Source of the DNA: Lewinellaceae bacterium
Lineage (GTDB): Bacteria; Bacteroidota; Bacteroidia; Chitinophagales; Saprospiraceae
NCBI GenBank assembly: GCA_020636045.1
Contig: JACJYP010000005.1
Span: 344,926 to 408,925 of the forward strand
Reading direction: 5' to 3'
DNA length: 64,000 nt
The translations under genes were made by a program, and so were the position numbers. The notes under the pieces were generated by a model, which saw only the letters and a program-made list of their open reading frames with translations, searched no databases and was not told the origin of the DNA. Shown here in pieces: positions 18,901 through 26,311 of this stretch (positions within the stretch are counted from its first letter, which is position 1; each line of letters opens with the position of its first letter).

Positions 18901-19029
18901 CGAACATTCATCGGCATATCTTTTCGCATCATTTTCGATCCCGCTGGTGGGGATCATGAGCGAAAACTGGTACAAACACACTAATGTCAGCGCAATGAGA
19001 AAAAATCGGACAACGCCTTTGCCTTGCAT
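15940..19029 (-). CDS. secDF: Protein translocase subunit SecDF (natural fusion)
   Basis: A 1029-residue inner-membrane RND-type protein using the proton gradient to help SecYEG release exported proteins into the periplasm. TM1 is at residues 7-25. SecD begins with the conserved ALGLDLKGGMSVLLQVDL, followed by the large periplasmic P1 domain (to about 480), then GPSLGADNINKSL and five further helices including AAAVDANVIIYERIREE. The SecF half starts at about 730 with FELGVDFKGGYSY and ends with YSVNDTVIVYDRIREF and helices. Both DANVIIYERI- and DTVIVYDRI-type motifs, which carry the proton-relay aspartates, are present. The fused form is normal in Bacteroidota. The C-terminus is an Ala/Lys-rich tail. 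Confidence 0.97.
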   Translation of the reverse strand: MQGKGVVRFFLIALTLVCLYQFSLMIPTSGIENDAKRYADECSKSPNASWQGCYASYLDSMSSETVFSIPLIKKFTYADLKKSQLALGLDLKGGMSVLLQVDLRDFMKSLAQGNTDPAFTQALDKASELQKSQQGDYISLFSQAWKETSAGKPLATVFARNESLKNQINFNSPDPDVLRTIRTLADGAVEETYKRLKQRIDKLGVVQPNVSLDAARDLILVELPGIDNPERARNMLQRSAKLEFWDTYRLTDNNLSQRFVDADLRLRALLSGDTTANTAQTRKDTSYVYPAGPDGQPDSTKEKEMRITDVPVDPTVNMQNGPLLSNLTMGSGPILAYADKNKIRLITEYLNRPEVKQMFPADLEFRWSLKPDEDRGETVASTTVGQYKLFGIKKPGNQDVAPLDGSVVTNASAQPDPKGEISVSLSMNNEGARIWADLTTQAVNNGNREIAIVLDDEVVSAPYVINPITGGNSSISGGFTIDEAKDLANILQVGKLPAGTHIVQESQVGPSLGADNINKSLITMLLSIALLCAFMIAYYNRGGVVSVIALLANLFFIIGALASMGTVLTLPGIAGIVLTLAAAVDANVIIYERIREELRNGLSIGKAVSTGFNRALSAIIDANVTTLLTAIVLMYFGLGPIKGFGTVLLVGIISSLFTAVLVGRMMTEWWMDRGGAINYSFPWSEKWLVGANYDWIGKRKMAYIFSLAIIVFGVVMFFMRGFELGVDFKGGYSYNVQFDRPVEIEQLRGPLTQAFEGSNPIIKKVNTDNTYNITTSYLINDQGKDVNDRVVAKLQEGLKTAGIETDSTFKKTEAAGTHITSSSQVGPTVADDIRNSSFKAGLWGLVLIFLYLLIRFRRWQFSMGAVLALFHDVLITLTFFTALHGIVPFSLEIDQAIIACILTVIGYSVNDTVIVYDRIREFMNTITGKKKEEVFNMAINTTLSRTLITSGTVILVVLLLFVFGGNAIRGFAFGMLIGIVFGTYSSIFVASALVVDMLKGDVVAGKSVEAAAAEVPAKTGKSSKKAVAK

Positions 19030-19114
19030 ACTTCAAATAAAGAATGGTGCGAAAAAATGTTTTTACATGAGCCGGAAATGGCATGCCACAAGCATACCTC
19101 CCGGAAAAAGTGCG

Positions 19115-19122
19115 CAAATATA
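19115..19122 (-). promoter_or_regulatory. Bacteroidota promoter of secDF (TATATTTG)
   Basis: Exact TAnnTTTG match on the minus strand, 85 bases before secDF. A TTTG that could serve as the -33 box lies 16 bases further upstream (19139-19142). Confidence 0.65.
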
Positions 19123-19171
19123 GAGAGAATGAAGGAATCAAAACGGTTTTGGGAAAAATCGTTTGCACTCT

Positions 19172-21931
19172 TTAAGGCGAATGCACGATTTTTCCCCCTG
19201 TATTCCTGTTTTTTCTCTGCACAGTGTACAAAAGCACTCCGACGGGAAGCGCGCTCAGGTCGATCTCAACCCGGGAATCGGTGTGTCTTGAATGGTGAAG
19301 CATCTTCCCCGACTGATCATAAAGTTTAAGTTCCCAGGGACCCGAACCGGGCACATTGAAAGCGGCGACCGAACGCGCCGGATTCGGCGAAACCTGTACG
19401 GTCAGCGTCTTGCCGGGCTCATACGCAGCAGAGGGCGGAGAAAAATGCGCTTCAAACATGCCGATCCCGTGGGTGGCGACCACTACCAATCCGTCCGAAG
19501 GACGCACCTCCATATGATTGATCACTGTATTGCCGATCAGATCGGGCGCTTCGAGCACCCACTGCGTGCCGGGCGCATTGAAGGCGTGCAATTCAAGGCT
19601 GTCGGCGCTGAATAGTCCCGCACTGGTACCGCAGAAATATTTTCTCGATCCGTCCGAAAAGGGCAAAATACTGATCCATCGGATAGAGGGGCCTGCGCCT
19701 GTGCCGCCTACGGTGCTTTCCAGGTTTCCCGCGACTTTTATCCAGTTTTGCCCGGCATTTTCGCTGAGGAAAATACTGTACACACCGTAATTTGAATAGG
19801 CCATGACCACCCGGTCGGCATTGTCGGGATCGATGGCGATACAGGTGACATAAGCCGTGCTGGAGGGAATGGGAGAGGGAATCGCCGTCAGTGCCGGCGT
19901 GCCGCTGTCCGCTCCATCTATGCGGAACAGTTTGTTTCTGGTAGTGCCGAGATATACCCGGTGGGCCGGGTTGCTTTGCGATACGGCGATCGCAGAAAAA
20001 GTGTGCCGCGCATTATTGTCTGAAAACGGTGTAAGCGTATCGGGGAACATGGTCCAACCCGTGGCAATGCTGTCCCACTCGTTGTTGAGCGGCAGCATAC
20101 CGAGCATATCCTGCCTGTAAAACCGGTCGCCGGCGGGCAGATAGAGGATATCCTCGTTATTCGGGTCGACGGCCAGCGGGTTGATAAACATATAGTCGCT
20201 TTTTACCCGCCCGATCGGGTCGATCCGCTGATAGGCAGTTACATTGCCCTGACCGTCGATCTGGCATTTGGCGACACGCCCCTGCTGGATTGACAGTACG
20301 TAAAAGGCCTTGTTTTGCGCGATCGCTCCGAATGACCCGTCGCCGTTGATGGTTTGTTTCCAGATGGCTGTGGGATCGTCGCTGTTGACATAGAAGTTGC
20401 CGTTGTCCTGCAAACCGCCGATGATCGTATGATCGCCGGAGGTGTGTTTGTCGATGATGGCCGTATAAAACTGCGCGGTCTGATACCCGCGGTTGAGCGC
20501 CGACCACACCACGTTCCCGGCGTTGCAGTTTTCAGTGCGGTGCAGGCCGCCGTCGCTGGCGGTGATCGCCACGTTGGAGTTAGACGGCAGAAAAAGCAGG
20601 TCGTGCTGGTCGGGGTGGTGGTTCGGGTACAATTCGAAATAAGGCAGGTAGGTGCCGGGCTTGTAACCTCCGATGTGCGTAGTGCTGTCGGGCGATGCGA
20701 AGGCATCGTTTGAGCGGTACAGATTGGTACCACCCACAAAAAGATGGCCGGTACCCGGTTGTACTTTCACGACGAGATCGTAGCCACCCTGAGCGGCAAA
20801 GCGGTCGAATTCGGTGCCCATATCAGGCAGGTTTAGCGAGCGGTCAACCCACTGCCCGCCGACGCCGGCGCCATCGTCGCTGAGGTACGTATATTTCCAC
20901 AGGCTCGTCCAGTCATCGCTGTCGATATAATGATTGTAATGCCCGGTGCCGGGGGTGTATCCCAGAAAATACACTTCGTTTTCGTTGTCCGGGTTGATAC
21001 CGATCACAACGCGGTCGTATTCTGCCGGAAAAGTATCCGGCGTGATATCCGTCCAGTTTGCGCCATTGGTACTGCGCCAGATACCTTTTTTGGCACCCTC
21101 GCTGCTAAACGTCGCGTACAACACTCCGGTGGATGTGATCGCAATGTCTGTGAAGTAGGAAAATGGCTGGACATTGATGCCGCCCAGGGTAGCCGACCAG
21201 TTCTGTCCGCCGTTGGTGCTTCTCCAGATCGTGCTGTAGGTAGCGGCATAAACGACATCGTCGGTCGCCGTCGGATCCGTGATCACGCGCCAGGCGCCCT
21301 GCCACACGGTGGAAAAATTGCCTTCGTTGCCACCTGCCGTTGACGAAAGTGGCGCCCAGGTATTGCCGCCGTCGATGCTCTTGAACATCCCGTCGCCGAG
21401 ATAGAATGCAGAACCGCCGCTTGCGGAAGTGCCGTACAACTCTCCGGAAATGTAGTACCAGGTGTCCGTATGTCCCGGCCGCGTATCCTGTGCAATGCTG
21501 ATGCACCCGGGATGTGCATCAGGCGCTGTTTTTCGCTGCCAGCTCTGCCCGCCGTCTTCGCTCAGCCAAAGTCCTCCCGAAACGCCGCCTGCAAGGATGC
21601 GATTTTCATTGGTCACATCGATGGCCAGTGCCCGCGTGCGGCCACCCACATTCCAGGGACCGCGGGAGTTCCAGTCCGGCGCCGAGCGCTCGTAAACGGC
21701 ACTCGACATTTGCGAGACAAATTGTCTTTCCAGAAACGAGATGCCTTCGGGGATCTTTCCGGTAGCCGGATCAGCCAGCCGCATTTGATCCCATTCGGCA
21801 CGCAGGCGGGGATTTTCTTCCTGCTCGCCGGATGGAATAGGGGGAACCGTCGTTGCGTTTTGCCCTCTGAAGTAAACTAAACTGCAGCCAATGATCGCCA
21901 GGACTGCCACAATAGGTACATATCGTTTCAT
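19172..21931 (-). CDS. Secreted BNR/sortilin-type beta-propeller protein with T9SS type A sorting domain
   Basis: A 919-residue exported protein. The start at ATG 21931 gives MKRYVPIVAVLAIIGCSLVYF, a signal sequence; a frame extension upstream adds 18 non-signal-like residues. Repeated Asp-box-like units (LSEDGGQSWQRKTAP, SIDGGNTWAPLS, STNGGQNWSATLGG, STNGANWTDITP, SENAGQNWIKVAG) indicate sialidase/sortilin-type propellers spanning about 80-800. The last 85 residues (VSPNPARSVAAFNV ... LYDQSGKMLHH ... GGKIVHSP) are a type IX secretion tail, so the protein is exported through the outer membrane and released or anchored. No catalytic residues are apparent; the function may be binding or structural. 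Confidence 0.85.
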   Translation of the reverse strand: MKRYVPIVAVLAIIGCSLVYFRGQNATTVPPIPSGEQEENPRLRAEWDQMRLADPATGKIPEGISFLERQFVSQMSSAVYERSAPDWNSRGPWNVGGRTRALAIDVTNENRILAGGVSGGLWLSEDGGQSWQRKTAPDAHPGCISIAQDTRPGHTDTWYYISGELYGTSASGGSAFYLGDGMFKSIDGGNTWAPLSSTAGGNEGNFSTVWQGAWRVITDPTATDDVVYAATYSTIWRSTNGGQNWSATLGGINVQPFSYFTDIAITSTGVLYATFSSEGAKKGIWRSTNGANWTDITPDTFPAEYDRVVIGINPDNENEVYFLGYTPGTGHYNHYIDSDDWTSLWKYTYLSDDGAGVGGQWVDRSLNLPDMGTEFDRFAAQGGYDLVVKVQPGTGHLFVGGTNLYRSNDAFASPDSTTHIGGYKPGTYLPYFELYPNHHPDQHDLLFLPSNSNVAITASDGGLHRTENCNAGNVVWSALNRGYQTAQFYTAIIDKHTSGDHTIIGGLQDNGNFYVNSDDPTAIWKQTINGDGSFGAIAQNKAFYVLSIQQGRVAKCQIDGQGNVTAYQRIDPIGRVKSDYMFINPLAVDPNNEDILYLPAGDRFYRQDMLGMLPLNNEWDSIATGWTMFPDTLTPFSDNNARHTFSAIAVSQSNPAHRVYLGTTRNKLFRIDGADSGTPALTAIPSPIPSSTAYVTCIAIDPDNADRVVMAYSNYGVYSIFLSENAGQNWIKVAGNLESTVGGTGAGPSIRWISILPFSDGSRKYFCGTSAGLFSADSLELHAFNAPGTQWVLEAPDLIGNTVINHMEVRPSDGLVVVATHGIGMFEAHFSPPSAAYEPGKTLTVQVSPNPARSVAAFNVPGSGPWELKLYDQSGKMLHHSRHTDSRVEIDLSALPVGVLLYTVQRKNRNTGGKIVHSP

Positions 21932-22089
21932 AAACCGTGAAATTTTGCTGCCAAGATAGCGAACGAAGTCAACTTGACTATCCCGCAACCTCCTGTCCGG
22001 AGTATTGTTATAGTGCGGAAAGCAGCATTATTGTCGCAATCTGACACATGTGCCTGCGAGATTACGTCACAGAAATTAAAAACCGGATC

Positions 22090-22845
22090 ATGCCTATCCA
22101 GATCATACCAAAAGACCGGCAGGGAAGCGGCGCCTTCAACGGCGGCGAGATCGTCGAGAACAAACCGATCGGATTCCCGCAGGACCATTCCAGCGTACGG
22201 CCGTATTCCAGCCTGTTCTACTGGGCGCACGCGCGTGCCGTGAAGGACAGCACCATCGGGTTGCACCCGCACCAGGGCTTTGAGATATGCTCATTCGTAC
22301 TAAGCGGTGAGATCAGGCACTACGATACCAAATTGAAAGAATGGCGACCGCTGCACGCCGGCGATGTGCAGATCATTCGCGCCGGCAACGGCATCAGCCA
22401 TTCGGAGTGGATGGGAAAAGATGCGGAAATGTTTCAGATATGGTTTGATCCCGATCTGACAAAAACGCTGGATCAGCCGGCCAGTTACGACGATTACCGG
22501 GCGGAAGTGTTTCCGGAAAAAGCAGAAGGAGCTGCAACGGTCTGGACCCTGGCCGGCGAAGGGAGCCCGTTTCGAATGGATACCCCCGATATAGAGGTAT
22601 ACCGGATCGACCTCGGAAAAGAACCTTACTCCATGAACATTGCGCCGGGCAGGATCACTTCGGCTTATGTATTGGAAGGCGAACTTTCGATCAATGGCGA
22701 AACCGCCCGGCAATTCGACTTTATCCGGATATCGGAACTGCCATCTGTAGAAATGAGCGCCGAAGCGCGCGCAAAAGTATTCCTGATCGTTTCTCCCGCA
22801 CAGCCGGGCTACCGCACGTATGCGCAGTTGCGCCAGATACATTGA
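22090..22845 (+). CDS. Pirin-family bicupin protein
   Basis: A 251-residue cytoplasmic protein. The N-terminal cupin holds GLHPHQGFEICSFVLSGEIRHYD, the pirin metal-binding motif with two His and a Glu, and then QIIRAGNGISHSE supplies the fourth histidine. The C-terminal cupin (about 150-245) lacks an obvious metal site, as is usual in pirins. Some pirins have quercetinase activity, others act as redox-linked regulators; which holds here is unknown. The start at ATG 22090 (MPIQIIPKDRQG) fits the family; the upstream ATG 22048 would add 14 residues. It ends two bases from the convergent glutathione peroxidase gene. Confidence 0.85.
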   Translation: MPIQIIPKDRQGSGAFNGGEIVENKPIGFPQDHSSVRPYSSLFYWAHARAVKDSTIGLHPHQGFEICSFVLSGEIRHYDTKLKEWRPLHAGDVQIIRAGNGISHSEWMGKDAEMFQIWFDPDLTKTLDQPASYDDYRAEVFPEKAEGAATVWTLAGEGSPFRMDTPDIEVYRIDLGKEPYSMNIAPGRITSAYVLEGELSINGETARQFDFIRISELPSVEMSAEARAKVFLIVSPAQPGYRTYAQLRQIH

Positions 22846-22847
22846 GT

Positions 22848-23456
22848 TTACATACCCATCGCTTCAAGAAATGCTTCACTCGAAGGCTTGACGCCCGACT
22901 TGAAATAGTGGGTGAGGTGGCCGTTTTCGTCCAGAAGATATTTGCAAAAGTTCCAGCTGGGTTCTTCGCTGTTCCAGCCGTTTTGCGCCGGATCGGTCAG
23001 CCATTGATATACCGGTGATTTTTGATCTCCTTTTACCTGCACTTTCTCGAACATGGGGAAAGTCACGCCGTAATTCTTCTGACAAAAACTTTGGATCTCG
23101 CCGGCTGATCCGGGTTCCTGCCCCCCGAAGTCGTTACAGGGAAAGCCCAGCACCACGACGAATTCCTTGTTTTCTTCGTAAAACTGCTGCCAATCGGCGT
23201 ATTGCGGGGTAAATCCGCATTCAGAAGCCGTGTTCAGCACGATGATCTTTTTGCCCTTGTATTGTTCCAGCGAAACGGGCGTTCCGTCGAGGGCATTTAC
23301 TGTAAATTTGAAAAAGGTGCTTTCTGTAGAGTCGGAAACAGTGCTCATGTGCATGGGACGGGAATAGGAAGCTTTGAAATAAAAGGAATAGAACGCAACA
23401 CTTGCCAGCAATGTAATGAGTAGAAAGCCGGCGGCGGGTAAAAATATCTTTCGCAT
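22848..23456 (-). CDS. Glutathione peroxidase-family thiol peroxidase, membrane-anchored
   Basis: A 202-residue protein with an N-terminal membrane anchor or signal peptide (MRKIFLPAAGFLLITLLASVAF) followed by the thioredoxin-fold peroxidase domain. The catalytic cysteine is C80 in LNTASECGFTPQY. GFPCNDFGGQEPG supplies the conserved Gln, and PSWNFCKYLLDENGHL the Trp region. It has Cys rather than selenocysteine, and bacterial enzymes of this type usually use thioredoxin as reductant. The anchor implies reduction of peroxides outside the cytoplasm. An extended start at 23480 is possible but adds MFVRKNTD, which is less signal-like. Confidence 0.9.
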   Translation of the reverse strand: MRKIFLPAAGFLLITLLASVAFYSFYFKASYSRPMHMSTVSDSTESTFFKFTVNALDGTPVSLEQYKGKKIIVLNTASECGFTPQYADWQQFYEENKEFVVVLGFPCNDFGGQEPGSAGEIQSFCQKNYGVTFPMFEKVQVKGDQKSPVYQWLTDPAQNGWNSEEPSWNFCKYLLDENGHLTHYFKSGVKPSSEAFLEAMGM

Positions 23457-23623
23457 GTCTGTGTTTTTCCTAACAAACAAGTCCTAAAGGAAAGAGTTTG
23501 CCGGAAAAAATTCCTAACAATTAATAGCCGAGTCGAGCACATATTTTGCATTAAAAAATAATATGATATAAACTTGTATCTTCTTTAAAACCACTCTTCC
23601 TCATTATTTAAAGACCACTTTTT

Positions 23624-24508
23624 ATGAACAGCAAGCTCTTTTACATTCTGCTTTTTCACCTCCTTTCGTTCGGCCCGGCAATCGCCCAGTATCAATCCTG
23701 TATATCCAACTGTTTTCAACAGGGGATTGAGGATGTCATTTTTAATTGGAATGTCGTGAACAGCGACACGTCGTATGCTTATTTCAGTTTGAATACCAAC
23801 GGCGGCTGCGACAATTTTAACCCGGGTCCATTGACCGATGCAACGATCACCCTTACGCCTTCAAAACCCGACCAGTTAATAAACGGGATATCTCCAAATG
23901 ATATGGTGCGGGTGCAGGAACACATCGACGGCATCAATCCCTTTCAAAGCCCTTATCAATGGATCGCGGCCGATGCGAACAACGATTCCGTGATCGATAC
24001 TTTCGACATTGTAGAATGCAGGAAACTGATGCTGGGCATTTATGCTGAATTGCCGGATAACAGCGCCTGGCGCATGGTGGCAAAAAGTTATCAGTTTCCC
24101 GCGCCCGATCCTTTGACCCAGCCTTTCCCGGAATCGGTCACATTCGGCCTGAATGGCGATCCGGTTCCCGACCTCGACTTTGTTGCCGTCAGAATATGCG
24201 ATGTCTCCTGCTCTGAACTGGTCTCAGTGATCGGGCAAGTGCCTGAAAACCTGCATTTTATCGGCGAAGCGCAGCCGAACCCGACTACAACAGGCGCATG
24301 GCTGCCATTTCGGTTGCTCCGTCAGGAGACACTGACGCTGCAGCTCACGGATATGTCGGGGCGACTGCTTTTAGAAACCAGCAAAACATTTCCTGTCGGT
24401 ACGGGAATGCTGGAAATACCGGCATCTGCCATGCCGGATTCAGGTATGTATTTTTGGAAAGTTGCAGCCGGTGAAACGGTCAGATCGGGGAAACTGATCA
24501 AAGGCTGA
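23624..24508 (+). CDS. Secreted protein with dockerin-like calcium motif and T9SS type A sorting domain
   Basis: A 294-residue exported protein with signal peptide MNSKLFYILLFHLLSFGPAIAQ. Cys residues at about 25-30 and 65 may pair. Residues about 85-140 hold ADANNDSVIDTFDIVECRKLMLG, a dockerin/EF-hand-type loop in which Asp/Asn residues would bind calcium, preceded by the looser NDMVRVQEHIDGINPF. A T9SS type A tail runs from about 210 (GEAQPNPTTTGAWLPF) through LTDMSGRLLLE to SGKLIKG. The protein is thus secreted or surface-displayed. Partner cohesins were not seen in the window, so a structural role of the calcium loop is more likely than cellulosome assembly. Confidence 0.7.
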   Translation: MNSKLFYILLFHLLSFGPAIAQYQSCISNCFQQGIEDVIFNWNVVNSDTSYAYFSLNTNGGCDNFNPGPLTDATITLTPSKPDQLINGISPNDMVRVQEHIDGINPFQSPYQWIAADANNDSVIDTFDIVECRKLMLGIYAELPDNSAWRMVAKSYQFPAPDPLTQPFPESVTFGLNGDPVPDLDFVAVRICDVSCSELVSVIGQVPENLHFIGEAQPNPTTTGAWLPFRLLRQETLTLQLTDMSGRLLLETSKTFPVGTGMLEIPASAMPDSGMYFWKVAAGETVRSGKLIKG

Positions 24509-24523
24509 AGCCGCTTTTAGAAA

Positions 24524-24560
24524 CCATCTGGCAATCGTAACGGATTGCCAGATGGCTTTT
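24524..24560. terminator. Bidirectional terminator between a T9SS gene and prfC
   Basis: A perfect 13-bp stem (CCATCTGGCAATC / GATTGCCAGATGG) with a 6-base loop and TTTT on the right. It lies just after one stop codon and overlaps the end of prfC on the other strand, so it can serve both convergent genes. Confidence 0.8.
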
Positions 24561-26142
24561 ACACATCCGAAGTAAAATGGAACTGTATTTTCGGAAAGTT
24601 CTCCTGAGCGGTTTGTAATATCCATGCCGTTTCGGCGAGGAATACCGTTTGCCCTTCACTGTCGATCGCGATGTCGCGTTTGCGGCGGTCGAGGAACTCC
24701 TGCATGGCCTTCGGATCATCCGAACTGACCCAGCATGCCTTGTACAGGTTGACGGGTTCGTAGCGGCATTTGGCGCCGTACTCGCTTTCCAGGCGGTGTT
24801 GGATGACTTCGAATTGCAGCTGCCCCACGGTGCCGATGATGCGACGGTTATCGCTCTTGCGGGTGAACATCTGCGCTACGCCCTCATCCATGAGCTGGTC
24901 GAGCCCTTTGGCGAATTGCTTCGATTTCATCGGGTCGGCATTTTCCACATAGCGGAACTGCTCGGGTGAAAAGGCGGGAATGCCTTTGAAATGCAGGGTT
25001 TCGCCCTCGGTCAGGGTATCGCCGATCTTGAAGTTGCCGCTGTCGTACAAGCCAACGACGTCGCCTGGATATGCCTCCTCGAGCAGCGTCTTTTTGGACG
25101 CCATGAACATGGTCGGGTTCGCAAATTTCATGTCGCGGCCGAGCCGGATATGGCGGTAGTTCTTGTTGCGCTCGAATCTCCCCGAGCAGATGCGCAAAAA
25201 TGCGATCCGGTCGCGGTGGCGCGGGTCCATGTTGGCGAATATCTTGAACACGAATCCGCTGAACTTGTCTTCCTCCGGCGTCACCAGGCGCTCTTCCGTG
25301 ATGCGCGGCAGCGGGGTAGGGGCAATGTCGACGAAGCAGTCCAGCATTTCTTTTACGCCGAAATTATTCACTGCCGAGCCGAAAAAGACAGGGCAGATAT
25401 CTCCGTTGCGGTAATCTTCCTTGTTGAATTCCGGGTACACGGTTTCCACTACTTCCACTTCCTCGCGCAATTCGCGCGCGGCGCTTTCGCCGATATGTTT
25501 TTCGAGATCTGGACTTGCCAGGTCTTCAAAAACGATCACTTCCTCATCCTCCTGCTTGCCGTGCGCATGAAAGAGCACGAGTTTTTTCTCGTACAGGTTG
25601 TACACGCCCTTGAAGCGCTGGCCCATGCCGATGGGCCACGACAGCGGGCGGACTTTCAGTTCCAGTTTTTGCTCGATCTCGTCCAGCAGATCGAAAGCAT
25701 CCTTCCCTTCGCGGTCCATTTTGTTGATAAAAAAGATCAGGGGCGTATCGCGCATCCGGCACACCTTGGTGAGTTTTTCGGTCTGTTTTTCCACGCCGTT
25801 TGCCACGTCTATGACAACGATCGCGGAGTCGACTGCTGTCAGGGTGCGATAGGTGTCTTCCGCAAAGTCTTCGTGGCCCGGCGTGTCCAGAATATTGATC
25901 TGCAGGTTTTTATACTCGAACCCCATCACGGACGTGCTCACCGAAATACCGCGCTGGCGCTCGATATCCATGAAGTCGGAGACCGTGCTTTTTTTGATCT
26001 TGTTGCTTTTTACCGCGCCGGCAGTCTGGATCGCGCCGCCGAAGAGCAGCAATTTCTCGGTCAGGGTGGTTTTCCCCGCATCGGGGTGGGCGATCACGGC
26101 GAAGGTGCGCCGGCGATGGATCTCGTTGATAAAACTGGACAT
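24559..26142 (-). CDS. prfC: Peptide chain release factor 3
   Basis: A 527-residue translational GTPase that recycles RF1/RF2 from the ribosome after termination. G1 is AHPDAGKTTLTE (residues 18-29), G2 lies in the RQRGISVSTSVMGF segment, G3 is LDTPGHEDFAED and G4 is FINKMDREG. Domain II and III follow, with GAVKSNKIKKSTVSDFMDIE, an RF3 marker. The C-terminal part ends LAETAWILQTAQENFP, another RF3 marker. Length matches E. coli RF3 (529). The exact TACTTTTG promoter box sits 40 bases upstream. The neighbour on the other side is divergent. Confidence 0.97.
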   Translation of the reverse strand: MSSFINEIHRRRTFAVIAHPDAGKTTLTEKLLLFGGAIQTAGAVKSNKIKKSTVSDFMDIERQRGISVSTSVMGFEYKNLQINILDTPGHEDFAEDTYRTLTAVDSAIVVIDVANGVEKQTEKLTKVCRMRDTPLIFFINKMDREGKDAFDLLDEIEQKLELKVRPLSWPIGMGQRFKGVYNLYEKKLVLFHAHGKQEDEEVIVFEDLASPDLEKHIGESAARELREEVEVVETVYPEFNKEDYRNGDICPVFFGSAVNNFGVKEMLDCFVDIAPTPLPRITEERLVTPEEDKFSGFVFKIFANMDPRHRDRIAFLRICSGRFERNKNYRHIRLGRDMKFANPTMFMASKKTLLEEAYPGDVVGLYDSGNFKIGDTLTEGETLHFKGIPAFSPEQFRYVENADPMKSKQFAKGLDQLMDEGVAQMFTRKSDNRRIIGTVGQLQFEVIQHRLESEYGAKCRYEPVNLYKACWVSSDDPKAMQEFLDRRKRDIAIDSEGQTVFLAETAWILQTAQENFPKIQFHFTSDV

Positions 26143-26182
26143 GAAAACTGGGATAAAAAAAGGGCTGGTGCCAAAACGGCCG

Positions 26183-26190
26183 CAAAAGTA
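26183..26190 (-). promoter_or_regulatory. Bacteroidota -7 promoter element of prfC (TACTTTTG)
   Basis: Exact TAnnTTTG match on the minus strand, 40 bases before the prfC start codon. Confidence 0.65.
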
Positions 26191-26311
26191 GGCATCCGGG
26201 AGCAGTTTAACCTCAAAATTTTACATATTGTGCCAGGCAAAGCAGCGTCCGTATCCGCTTGCCGGTCTACCCCGGACACTCTGTAAAATTTACTTTACTT
26301 TAGCCGGCGCT

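Noticed and set aside
24991..26286. 431-residue frame opposite prfC
   Set aside because: Antisense to a conserved GTPase gene.
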